Assembly (NCBI GenBank): GCA_032622095.1
Contig: CP136063.1
Span: 25,670,987 to 25,734,986, forward strand
From: Siphonodentalium dalli
Taxonomy: Eukaryota; Mollusca; Scaphopoda; Gadilida; Siphonodentaliidae
Direction of reading: 5' to 3'
DNA: 64,000 nt
This document shows positions 23,066 to 33,297 of the stretch, piece after piece. The first letter of the stretch is position 1. Each line of letters starts with the position of its first letter. The position numbers were made by a program, and so were the translations under genes. The notes under the pieces are model-generated. The model saw only the letters and a list, made by a program, of their open reading frames with translations. It was not told the origin of the DNA and ran no database searches.

Positions 23066-23302
23066 AATATTTCTATATACGTCCTAGAAGACTTTAAATT
23101 CAGCAAAGAAAATGGGAGAGACGTCTGGACCGCCTCTGTGACGACAGGCCAGGACCTTCTGCGGGCCTATATGGATGCCACAAGCTCGGCTTCTATGTTA
23201 AAAAAAGATACATTTTACAAAATTACCAATGGAAGAGTGACAGGAGCAGCCCACAACAACCTTCAAATCGACAGACACTCGACCGTAATTAATTATAATT
23301 AA
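23066..23302 (+). CDS. Terminal-exon-like stretch related to 14805-14930
   Basis: After an acceptor at 23065 the frame reads ISIYVLEDFKFSKENGRD, then VTTGQDLLRAYMDATSS and a polar tail, ending at TAA about 23300. The segment LEDFKFSKENG...VTTGQDLLRAYMD is clearly homologous to LEEFKFSYENG...VTTGEDILNVYID at 14.8 kb, where it follows integrase-tail sequence, so this may be the 3' exon of a retroelement-related family. Its entry phase (0) does not match exon 2 of the predicted gene, so it is probably separate. Confidence 0.4.
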   Translation, partial: NISIYVLEDFKFSKENGRDVWTASVTTGQDLLRAYMDATSSASMLKKDTFYKITNGRVTGAAHNNLQIDRHSTVINYN

Positions 23303-23629
23303 GATATATAATAATCACATTCGAAAATACATTTTTTATTCACGAAGCAATGGAACATCAACTTAAAATTTAAGTAACACCATTGTTATGCATATTCATC
23401 ATCAAAAATACCCACAAGAACATCTCAAATGCCCGCCGTATTCTTACGTAGCACTGATGCCACTATATGCACATTTTGATGTATATCACAGTAGTATGTA
23501 TACGTCTCCGAAACATGCCGAAAATTACTCTCTGAACGTGTCTGGGACTATACAACACCCAAGACGTCTGTTTTTAGAAACAATTGTAATTTTTGAGACA
23601 CTGCAATTTTATTTTTTTGCGGGATTAGG

Positions 23630-24414
23630 CAGGGACCAGCCGAGAGGGCGACGTGGGCGACTTCTTCGCCCTAGCGCCGTCCGCTTCGCCTTATTTTTGC
23701 AGTCGGGCGAAGTTCAAGTCGCCCTGAAAATTCCAAAGTTGACTGACGAAAATCGGCAAAATGCCCCAAATAATTTATGATAATGCATGTTGACAACGGA
23801 GTCTGATTACTGGCACCTGTGAAAACATCGTCGGACCTCAAGTGTTAATCTGGTTGTTGTTATTTTTAGATTACCGTGATTACCACACCTTACAATGAAG
23901 ATTACAACTCACACCTCTCACAATGTGTCAATTCATCACTCCCTCTATGGAGTTTGGTTAAAGAAATTTTAAAACAAATTCATTTGTGAAGCATATTAAA
24001 ATTTCAAACGGGATTACTAACAGAGCGCAGTAAAAGTGTTCATGATTTCGTTTCGTTTCGGTTTGATATATTGTTGGCATTTTTAAAAACCCGAAAAATA
24101 TGAAATAAAATCCTGTCATTCTCCCACAATAACGATATAAAATGCTGCTATCCTCTCACAATTATGTTTGGGTATTATTAATAGTTATTAGGGTCATGAA
24201 GTGAACATAATGACTCCATATTTCAACCATTGTTTCATAAGTTTAATTGACATATGTCATCTCTCCTATTTTCGTTCTATAGCGATTCCTGTCGTAGTAC
24301 TGATCAATTTAAATTTTGTAGACTCACTTCGCCCTATAGAACGGCCACTTCGCCTTATTTTTATAGTAGGGCGAAGTCATTTCGCCCTGAAAATCTGGTC
24401 TAGGCTGGTCCCTG
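23630..24414. mobile_element. Non-autonomous hAT-type element, copy 2 (785 bp)
   Basis: Same termini as the 1267 copy (CAGGGACCAGCC / GGCTGGTCCCTG), flanked by perfect 8-bp duplications GGATTAGG at 23622-23629 and 24415-24422. Aligns closely along its length with copy 1 apart from an internal deletion of about 100 bp and a few small indels. The two different, still perfect, target duplications show two independent and probably fairly recent insertions. Confidence 0.9.
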
Positions 24415-24560
24415 GGATTAGGTGGGATTCGAACCCCATATATATATACAACATGCTACATATCTCCTATATATACACACAAAATAGATCTCAAAGTGTA
24501 CATATATACATAGTGTCCTAATTGCGACGTCAGAATACGGCAGTCATTTGAGCTTTCTTT

Positions 24561-24640
24561 TTAGATGGCTTCGATAACCGTGTCATATTGACATCGGACT
24601 TTGAGTCCCAAGATCGCTGTTCCAATCCCACATAATCTCT
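24561..24640 (+). other. tRNA-like / SINE-head-like sequence, weak
   Basis: GATGGCTTCGATAACCG resembles a polymerase III A box, CGGACTTTGAGTCC resembles an anticodon arm, and GCTGTTCCAATCCCA resembles a B box, spaced about as in a tRNA. Stems are imperfect, so this is at best a decayed tRNA-derived SINE head rather than a working tRNA. Confidence 0.25.
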
Positions 24641-24649
24641 AAAAAAATT

Positions 24650-25586
24650 ACACCGTTTCAAAAATTACACTTGTTAGCCATCTTTATAAATACACTTTAA
24701 TAGCTATCTTTATTAAACAACTTAGTTCTCTCGGTTAATGATATTAGCTATCTTGATTAATCAACTTGGCAAGATGTTCGAATGTAATAAAGATTGTTTC
24801 CGTCATACTGTTTTGTCCTTGCATGCCATTTCAGTGAAATAATCGGTTTCCTAGTATTATAGATCCTTCAAAGACGTATAATGTTTTAGAATATAATACC
24901 AGCAACACGAAATGAGCTAACATATACCCTGGACCCTGTTTCATGAAGGCAACTTATAACATAGTTAGAACTTAAGATGGCCATAAGTTCAACATTCAGT
25001 CATAAATGCGTTTCACGAACAAGGTCTTAACTTAAGAGTCTCTTAACTTTGGTCTTAACTTTAAGACTGGTGTGAGGTGTCATATATAAGATAATCTTAA
25101 AGTTAAGACCTACGTTATGATCCGTATTTCGTCCGAAATATGGATGGGATCTAGTTCATTTATATGTTATTAAAAACACATTTAACTGAATAAGATCTTG
25201 CTATAGCACGGAAGGGTGTTTCAGAGATTATAGTAATTAATAACCAACTGTTAAGCTATAGCAGTGACGTGGCCAGTGGTTGCAAGATTGGCAGGGTGCC
25301 CGCTACTAACTGTAAACCGACAAGACCGGACTATATATACATTTCTAATTGCTGTAAAAAAAAAAGAATATATTTTCAGAGCATTTTAACATCGAGGATG
25401 ATAGTGAATTATTTATACTCAGTTTTTTTTTAGAAATACTTATGTCAGCTATTATTATTATTATTAATTACTCGCCTTTCTATGTTATGTTATAATTTGA
25501 TTTTAAATTGTCTTGTATATGTACCCGGTATGTATATCGACAAGATAATAATACATAATGTCATTTTATTATCATATCCGTAACCC

Positions 25587-25588
<2 letters not shown>
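24650..25588. other. No gene; small dispersed repeats
   Basis: Contains GTTTCCTAGTATTATAGATC at about 24848 with about 80 bp also present, diverged, at 26322-26400. At 24950-25110 there is a run of TCTTAACTTAAGAC-like inverted motifs. No coding signal. Confidence 0.45.

Positions 25589-25633
<45 letters not shown>
25589..25633 (+). repeat. G45 homopolymer
   Basis: Forty-five consecutive G, preceded by CCCCC. Potential to form G-quadruplex on this strand, and a likely site of length error in assembly. The open frame across it is a homopolymer artefact. A TA microsatellite follows at about 25794-25817. Confidence 0.95.
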
Positions 25634-25634
<1 letters not shown>

Positions 25635-26564
25635 GGTCCAGTCGGTAGAGTTTCAGGTGCATTACACCATTAGGCCATTCAGCGCTAACGAAGATAATTC
25701 GAACCCCAAACAAACCAAACCCACGCGAATCTCAGATCTTATCCATTTATTACATCTGCATCACATGTTTCTTATCTTTAATAAAAAAAATAAATATATA
25801 TATATATATATATATATGGACAGCGCGCGCACTTCGGGCTCCGCGAAAGAACATCACTGTGAACCTGCTCGCAAACCAGTAATATAGTCTACATTCGTAT
25901 TTTAGTAATTTTATCCAGGGGCCCTGAACCGGTAGTCTGTCCACGTGTTGTTAATTATAAAAGCTCTTTATTAGAAGTCGTTGCTTTGATTTCTATTAAA
26001 ATATACGCAAAATGTCGTTCAACATATAGCCCTGTACGTACTTTCGAAGTTCATACGCAGTTTCTTAATTATAACAGGCGTGTAGCATATTTGTCAACAG
26101 AACCAGAGCGAATGGCATTAACATAATTTATATATGGCTTCTACAAGTGTGTCTCAGATTGGAAATAAGTCTATTTGGAACACGATATGAGGTCCTATTC
26201 ACATTAGAGCAATATTAATAAAGAACGTTTTGTGTTAGTTGGCAATCAATAAAGAGCATTTAGCTCAGTGCTCATTGCATCGTGGTGTATTGTATGTCTA
26301 TGCCGTCATCGCTACATATTCGGTTTCCTGGTATTATAGATGCTTCAAAGACGTATACTGTATTAGAACCTAATATCAGCAAACGAAAGGAGCGAACATA
26401 TGTCTCGCATTGCCCTAATGTTATATGAGTGAACGTTCATATTTTGAGGTACGATGTATAAGTCCCTTGAAAAACTGAAATAATATATTTGAGCTCCTTA
26501 CGTTTGTATAAAATAGACATTGGAATCATGCAGTTATGTGTGGATAGAATCTCACGCGAAGACA
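25634..26564. other. No gene recognised
   Basis: Contains the TA repeat near 25800 and the second copy (26322-26400) of the dispersed repeat at 24846. Otherwise no structure seen. Confidence 0.4.
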
Positions 26565-26984
26565 GTTAAAAAACCGCGCTTTGATTCGAGTCAAGGAACC
26601 CACCCATCAGAGCTCAGAATGATTAGATATCGATTTTTGAAATCAATTAGTTTTCATACATCTGTCCCAAAAGATAGCATATCACGTGATCAAAACGGAC
26701 ACATTTGCGGATATAAGATGGATAACTCTAAAATCAAGTGCTTACTATTAACAATAATAACCCCTTGATTTTAGAGTTATCCACCTTACACCCGCAATTT
26801 GTTCGTTTTTATCACGTGATCTGCTATCTTTTGCGACCGATCTCCGAAAATTAATTGATTTAAAAAATCGATATCTAATCACTCTGAGCTCTGATGGGTG
26901 GGTTTCTCGACTCGAATCAGATATTTTTTAACCCCAAAACCACAGAAATAGTAATATAAGACCCTCTGATCGGATTGAGTACCT
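26565..26984. mobile_element. Foldback element, TTAA MITE family C, copy 2
   Basis: Two arms of about 165-190 bp (about 26565-26758 and 26765-26932) are inverted copies: GATTCGAGTC...CCCACCCATCAGAGCTCAGA against TCTGAGCTCTGATGGGTGGG...GACTCGAATC, with TCACGTGATC and GATATCGATTTTT motifs on both arms. The right end ATCGGATTGAGTACCT plus TTAA (26985-26988) equals that of 21261-21588. The matching left end is not visible. A scrap of the arm lies at about 39502-39540. Confidence 0.75.
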
Positions 26985-27121
26985 TTAAAATCGCCTTGAG
27001 ACCTTGCTTCATAAATTTGGGCCCCTGGCTACGAATGTGATTGATACCTTGTCACAATGACCCCATACAAAAAATCTAAATAATATATTTTAAACATCCT
27101 TTCATTTATTCAGATATCCAG

Positions 27122-27245
27122 GTGTAGAAAGTTCCACGTCTCTAATCACATAAGTGATCAATTTTTGCCGCCCATTGACATGTCAGTCAACGCCGCGAGA
27201 ACAACTTCTCGAAAGAGAATTAACATCACAGGATATGCGCATGAG
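27122..27245 (+). CDS. Exon 3 of the predicted split gene
   Basis: Using the acceptor ATATCCAG at 27121, the first G completes the codon left by exon 2, and the exon reads CRKFHVSNHISDQFLPPIDM then SVNAARTTSRKRINITGYAHE, ending at donor GTAATT in phase 0. The nearer acceptor at 27113 would give a stop. Phase agreement with exons 2 and 4 is the main support. Confidence 0.4.
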
Positions 27246-27537
27246 GTAATTGTTTAATATCCTAGTACTGCCCCAACAATACATTCATCATAAATTAAAG
27301 CGATAATATAAACTTAATTAGACCATTTATGTTACCATCTCCTTTTATACTAACCACAATATATGCAACAAATGAATGAATTTGAGCCACTGATTAGTGC
27401 CAAACACACTCATGTTCTCTGTGAACCATCCAAACAACATGGTAATTATAATGAAAATAAATGTATGACTGGAGTCGCAAATTAATTTTCATTATAAAAT
27501 TAATTGGCATTTACTGTGCATCGTTCTGTATATATAA

Positions 27538-27797
27538 TACTAGCAAGTTGACCCGATATCGTCCGGGCTGTTTTTTCCCCTCTGCTTGTATTTGTCGAAA
27601 TGCGGGATTTGACCTTTAATTGACCATTTTGAATTTCAAGGTCAACTTGGTGTCACGATGTTAACTGTTCACACCACACACACACTCCCCGGATAAAAGT
27701 AGCCCTAGGTTTCAAATTTCGTCGAAATCCGTCCGGCAGTTTCCCCGACCATTGCTAACGAACAGTGGGACAGAAGCCCCAAACTATATAGTAGATA
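27538..27797 (+). mobile_element. Interspersed repeat unit, unclassified
   Basis: From ACTAGCAAGTTGACCCGATA to CCCAAACTATATAGTAGATA. It carries the formula TCGTCGAAATCCGTCC and CATTGCTAACGAACAG and ends in a small stem ACTATATAGT. The wording is like the tail units of invertebrate array elements, but only one unit is present here. Confidence 0.4.
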
Positions 27798-28398
27798 ATT
27801 TAAATTATTCCATTTCTATGACAATTATGCAAATAGTGTGATACACTTGCCTGAAAATTGTTCGAGAATATCTGGATGACAGAATTTTCTTGAGATTTTG
27901 CTGCCATCCGTCAACAATACTCTCACCTATTAGTACTCCCATCGCACTCAATACATAGTAAGTTGGCATCCTTTTGATCTGCTAACATGTCTATCCGAGA
28001 GCGATTTCTATTCCATTCGTACTCACTTTATATGTTCAACTTCTCGCTATTATCTCATACTAAACATATCCATCAAATACACGACATAAGAGTACTGTCC
28101 CCTTTACTTGTTCTATAATATATGTATATCGATTTATTCTTTGTCATAATTTAATATGAATCATCTAAGCCAACCCCATTACCGAAGCAAAGATAGCACG
28201 TGGCTTTTATGTAATTTTAAGTAACCACAAGCATGTAAAATTAATCTCTTGCCTAATAATGTATGTAGGATATGTATGATAAACCCGTATGTGTGAACAC
28301 TTGACTGATCATTGGAATTAATCATCCTATCACGTCTATCATGGCTGAAATTATCTGCACATATGCATATAATTCCGCAATTCTATAATTATTTTCAG
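27798..28398. other. No gene; splice acceptor at the end
   Basis: AT-rich sequence without coding signal, ending in the acceptor AATTATTTTCAG used for exon 4. Confidence 0.4.
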
Positions 28399-28578
28399 CT
28401 GCAAGACGTTCCTGCCAATAAAACACAGAAAATGATGCTGGCAGATACTCTATGTGGCCCAATGATTGATATACAATGGGTGAAGGGAAAACTGTATGAT
28501 GACAGTTGGAAAAGGTTCCAATGTCACCCTGAAAATCTTATTACTCAAAATATCTGTACATTGATGAATGCACTTTGA
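28399..28578 (+). CDS. Exon 4 (terminal) of the predicted split gene
   Basis: After acceptor TTATTTTCAG the exon reads LQDVPANKTQKMMLADTLCG, PMIDIQWVKGKLYDDSWKRF and QCHPENLITQNICTLMNAL, ending at TGA 28576-28578. It enters in phase 0, as exon 3 leaves. Composition is protein-like with aromatic residues spaced as in a folded domain, but I do not recognise the family. Confidence 0.45.
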   Translation: MQDVPANKTQKMMLADTLCGPMIDIQWVKGKLYDDSWKRFQCHPENLITQNICTLMNAL

Positions 28579-29357
28579 ACCTATATTCGAAACTTTACCC
28601 CAAATGACGCCTTTAGGCTATATATGATCCCGAAATCTACCAGGCGGGGTACATAACTCTGAACTGTTTAAGTAAAACATATAATGTTGCACCCTCTTAT
28701 TGTCCAGATTATTCCGACTGATACTTCGAATTAAGCTTTCGACAGCCCACGCCAAACAAGCATCATGGTCGAAAATGTTCTATATCAAGTCTGTATATAT
28801 TTGCCAGACGTGTCGCATCTGGTGTTCATGCATTAATAAAATGCCAGATATCACACATACTTGACTAATTTCCGCATCCGCAACAGAAGACATCTTTTGG
28901 ACTGGCCTTAAATGTCCTGATATCAGACGGTTTGACTTCGCTCATCACTACTCACTTGTATGGCCTGTTAACAATGAACAACTCGCGCGCAGGTGATTAA
29001 TGTTGTCACTCACTGGCATGGCCATGTAACATACATGTTTTTATATGCAGAAATTGCTTGCACGTGTGTATCCACCCTAAACACCTGGGATATGCGGATA
29101 AATGTTATGCTGTTTACGTCAGCGACCGTCCCAATATCATTTTTATAAGGTGATTTACGCCCAGAACTGGTGGCATGATTACTCGGCTATGTTATTTGAT
29201 TTTACCAACATATCAATACAAAGAATATTAAAGCTTGTTTGAACTGGTATCGACTTTTTTACATTCAAACTGAAAGCCGATGTGTCATCAGCGATACCCG
29301 AGAGTATACAATCAAGTACAGGCATAAACAATCAATTTACCCTTACTCAATATATAT
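28579..29357. other. No gene recognised
   Basis: No sustained frame, array or element end seen in this stretch. Confidence 0.45.
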
Positions 29358-29881
29358 AAAGGTGGATTATCTCTTTGTAAACATGTATTATATAGTTACC
29401 GGGGTATAAAATATTAGATTTGAATCGAAGACTCCTGTCTGGAAATGCTTCTATCGATTAATATTAATTTTATTTCGAATATTTTCTGGTCTAAAAAGGT
29501 GTGTTTGTTCAGCTAACGAACAATGGTGGTTACTGTTAACAGATCAGAAATGATATTGTGCAATTTTGTCACAAATAAACGTTAATTATACTCATTATCG
29601 CTTATATCTGTGGAACAAAACAATACAAACAACCAATCTGTGACATTTGACATTCGTTGCGTAGCCGTAGGAACACCCCAGTGCTATATATCGCAATACG
29701 GTCTCATCCGAATGGTCGGTTCTAAAAATAGTAACATAAACGGGCCCGATTTAATATTCAAAATAAAATCAATATTAATTGATAGAAGCTTTTCCGGACA
29801 TAGGTCTTCAGTTCATATCTATTATTTTATACCCACGCAATTATTTAAAATTTGTTATTTAAAGAGATAATCCATCTTTAA
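29358..29881. mobile_element. Long inverted-repeat element (about 520 bp)
   Basis: Left arm 29358-29483 and right arm 29751-29881 are inverted copies with about 80% identity (GGTGGATTATCTCTTT against AAAGAGATAATCCATC; TCGATTAATATTAATTTTAT against ATAAAATCAATATTAATTGA). The right end borders TTAA; the left does not, so the target site is uncertain. The central 270 bp has no gene. Confidence 0.65.
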
Positions 29882-30025
29882 GACACCGTGTGCTATTAAT
29901 TTATTCTAAGATCCCATCAGTATTGTGTATATTTTGGATTCTGTATAACATTGGAATAGTTCGACATATAGAGTCACATATGAATAGATGTAAAAAGTAT
30001 ACAATTAAGTATCGAGTGAATGTGT

Positions 30026-30380
30026 CGGTTATTTGTTTATATACCAATCTTGTGAATATTATGCGTATTGCAGTGGTATATAAACAAATAATCGGCACAT
30101 TCACTCCATACTTGTATACTGTTTACATCTATTGATTCTTGACGCTATACGTCCCACTATTCCAATGTTTCCTGCATAGAGATTGAAGCATCCATCCATG
30201 AGTATATCATAACGACGATGACCGTGCACCCTCTATTTCTAATAAATAAACACGTCAACCCAGTTTATTGCCACTCTCTCATGAAGTCTCCCGGGTCATT
30301 CTCTCTATTTTCTTCGTATTTAACTTCTTTCTCACTATTTTCAACATCTCTCGTTTGTCGCATTATATCTCTCATTACAC
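30026..30380 (+). repeat. Penelope-element upstream region with hairpin
   Basis: CGGTTATTTGTTTATATACC (30026) and its inverse GGTATATAAACAAATAATCG (about 30076) form a 20-bp stem. The following 280 bp, shared with 20847-21256, runs directly into the reverse transcriptase. Penelope-like elements typically carry such terminal repeat copies (pLTRs), so this is probably one. Confidence 0.6.
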
Positions 30381-31102
30381 AAATGCACCTACGACTTCCT
30401 TTTTAACAGAGGAGATGAGATAAAAATACCCCACATCTACTTTCTTCCAAAAATACACAAAATTGGTCCCCTACTAGTGACCATCGACCCTGCATTCAAA
30501 GGAAGTGAAATTAAAATCATCCCACCCGGGAGACCAATAATCTCACAATGTTCAAGGCCGACAGCGAAAATCGGACGATTCTTAGACTATTTTCTACTCC
30601 CTATCACCAAACAACAGGATAACCACCTCAAAGATACTATAGAAATTCTCAATATCCTAAAAGAAATGCCAATACCAGAGACCACGCTCCTAGTTTGCTA
30701 TGACATCACTTCCCTGTATACAAATCTCAAATTTGATGAAATCCTGAATGCTCTACATGAAGCCCTGGAAGCAAACTCATCGATTACATATGATATCACA
30801 AGACCCCCTACTGAAAAATTAGTTGAAATGGCAAGAATCATCCTGGGAAAGAATGAATTCACATTCAATGGCCACTGCTACCGACAAATAATTGGAGCCT
30901 CAATGGGAGCCATCCCATCCCCGGGAATTTGCGACATTGCCATACACAAGCATATCCTCCAGCTTCTCGACAAATTTGAACATAAAAACAAAATATTACT
31001 CCATAAGCACTTCCGCGACGACGGCCTTATCTTATTTTCAGGTGATATTTAAGAAATTAACCAACTCTTCGAAATTGCAAATAACGCCCATGACCTCCTT
31101 AA

Positions 31103-31677
31103 AGGGGTACTGTACGCCATTTTCATTAAATTTCCGGTGACAACAACGATCTAATATCGATAATATATAGAAACATAAGTAATTTGAGTCGAAGATGTAT
31201 TCTGTAAACACTCAGGTTAATAGGCTATCTTAAAATTTAATAATTTAAAAGTTAATAATTTGATATAAATTGAATTTATGACTGGAGCCATAAAATGGCG
31301 TCAATTAAATTACGAATTTCCGTAATCAAACAAAGTAATTGAGGGATACTGGATTGTTAAACCGATCGCACACACGATCGCTTAAAATATTATGATGATA
31401 CGGGGAGAACACTCAAGCCACTCACTGACTAGCGACGATACAATAACTTAAATGATTATATGGGACTGGTATGCCTATAATATAACTTTTATTTGATTCA
31501 TATGGTTGAAAACTGTACAAAAATTACTCGACAACGACAATTTGTATTTTTGCATTCCGGTAAATTTGTCATCCGTAACACTACTTCGTACTCAACAGAC
31601 TTTCAAATAATTGTTACCTTATTCTCCGACTCGGAGACTATAGAAACCAACAACAACATTTGGCGTACAGTACCCCT
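31103..31677. mobile_element. TTAA MITE family D (575 bp) inside the RT
   Basis: Ends AGGGGTACTGTACGCCA and TGGCGTACAGTACCCCT, flanked by TTAA at 31099-31102 and 31678-31681. Excision with one TTAA rejoins codons of the reverse transcriptase exactly. No coding capacity. Confidence 0.9.
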
Positions 31678-31820
31678 TTAAGTTTACATTCGATATATCA
31701 ATGGAATGTGCCACCTTCCTTGACCTCAATATATATAAAGGTCCGAACTTCCAACAGAATGGAATTCTGGACACTAAATGCCACATAAAACCCACAGAAT
31801 CATTCCAATATCTAAACAAG

Positions 31821-32435
31821 AGGTGGCATCAGAGATGCTGTGTCTCGTTTTCGGTGGCTTACCGCCGGTGGCTACCGCCAATTGGTGTGCATCAGTATCG
31901 GTCGACTAATTAATAGGTAAAATCAGGGCCATAACTCTATCAAATTTTATCGGACCAGGCCGGTTTTCGAACTCGTCCAAGATATTCTTGGGAGACACCT
32001 ATATCCCAAATTTCAATCGAATCAGATAACGTTTGTTGAAGTTATCGTGCCAACGAGCTGAAAATTTTTGAAAAATGACTAATTAAGGGCCATAACTCTA
32101 TCAAATTTTATCGGACCAGGCCGGTTTTCGAACTCGTCCGAGATATTCTTGGGAGACACCTATATCCCAAAGTTCAATCGAATCAGATAACGTTTGTTGA
32201 AGTTGTTGCGCTAACGAGCCTAAAATCAGTGAAAAATGGCAAAGGGCCATAACTCTGTAATAAATGTGCGGACGAACCCGATTTTTTGTCTGCAACTTAC
32301 GTGCATGGATATGTACTCACACACCAAATATTTTTAATCCGTCAATAAACGGTTGAGTTATAAGCAAAACACGCCGCCCGCCCGCCGTCCCTCATCAAAC
32401 TATAAGTCGAGTTTTGGAAAAAAAACTCGACTAAT
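31821..32435 (+). mobile_element. Hairpin-ended array element, family 2, inside the RT
   Basis: A 5' leader of about 105 bp (to TCGACTAATTAATAGG), then units at about 31926, 32087 and 32244 starting GGGCCATAACTCTRT and containing TCGAACTCGTCCRAGATATT (period about 160 bp), a CCGCCCGCCCGCCGTCCCTC stretch, and a terminal stem AGTCGAGTTTT / AAAACTCGACT followed by AAT. Removing 31821-32435 restores the reverse-transcriptase frame; the exact edge is ambiguous by two bases (AG). A second copy is at 47560-48183. Confidence 0.8.
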
Positions 32436-32839
32436 AGAAAATCATGCCACCCCCGAACCAATTTTGGATCCTTCATCACCGGCGAAAGTACACGTTACTT
32501 TCGTAACTGCTCCACTGAATCGGAATACATAAATCGATGTAACAAATTCAAAGCCAAACTCAAAAAGCGAGGGTACTCGCATAACGAAATTCTTGCCTGC
32601 CAGGATAGGCCCAACAAGTTAATTCGATCAACAAAGGATGTCAAAACCAATCCCATATCAATGTGTACCCGATTCCATGGATCCGCAAACAAAATCCAAA
32701 ACATTCTGAGAAGGAATTGGCCTATTCTTAATAATTTCCGCCCAATGCAACAGCTATTCCACACTCCCCCTGTCATGTACTTCAAACGTGGATGCAAAAT
32801 TGGTGAAATCTTATCCAAAAAACGATGGTAATAATAGAT

Positions 32840-33290
32840 GAATATAAGGCAATATATTAAAGAATGTATAAGTAAAATAAAATATAGTACAAGAATAATA
32901 CATCGCCGCCACATAGTATAGTTACCCCAAGATATCCGATTTTACAATACCAACCATCAAACGATGAAGGTGCCAAACCACCCATAACCACATCATATGG
33001 GTTCCTTTCAATATCCCGCCTAAGGTTACTGTTCAAACCGAATCAAATACCTTAACTCATATAATTGCCAAATTCGCACCAACTAGTGATATCCGATATC
33101 ACCTTATGATATAACCCGACAAGACATAACATCAATTTTGCAGAGGTCAGCTATAATTATTCCCAGATGCGCTAACTAGCAGTTATATTCTCAGACGCAA
33201 ATCGCAAATGTAAACATTTGATGATGCATGGAATTCGAAACCAACTAGCTGGGTACCCGTAGATAACATCATTAGAGTCAAAATACCCCC
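32840..33290. other. No gene recognised
   Basis: Sequence following the Penelope-like ORF; may be its 3' untranslated part. Ends in a C10 tract at about 33287-33297. Confidence 0.4.
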
Positions 33291-33297
33291 CCCCCCC

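Larger units (their letters stand above)
30381..32831 (+). pseudogene. Penelope-like element reverse transcriptase, twice interrupted
   Basis: The frame enters with PHIYFLPKIHKIG and PGRPIISQCSRPTAKIGRFL, then RT motif A (CYDITSLYTNL), motif B (GASMGAIPSPG) and motif C (FRDDGLILFSG, FRDD in place of the usual YxDD-like core). A TAA follows at 31050. A TTAA MITE (31103-31677) splits the palm/thumb segment, which resumes in frame with FTFDISMECATFLDLNIYKG. A hairpin-ended element (31821-32435) splits it again; the thumb resumes with FRNCSTESEY and LKKRGYSHNEI and ends KRGCKIGEILSKKRW at TAA 32829. No GIY-YIG endonuclease follows. Removing both insertions leaves one frame apart from the TAA. Confidence 0.88.

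Noticed and set aside
25634-25710. tRNA gene starting at GGTGGTCCAGTCGG
   Set aside because: An A-box-like start is present and AATTCGAACCCC is weakly B-box-like, but arms do not pair and the spacing is poor.
25558-25887. Polyglycine ORF
   Set aside because: Produced by the G45 homopolymer; length is uncertain and no domain follows.
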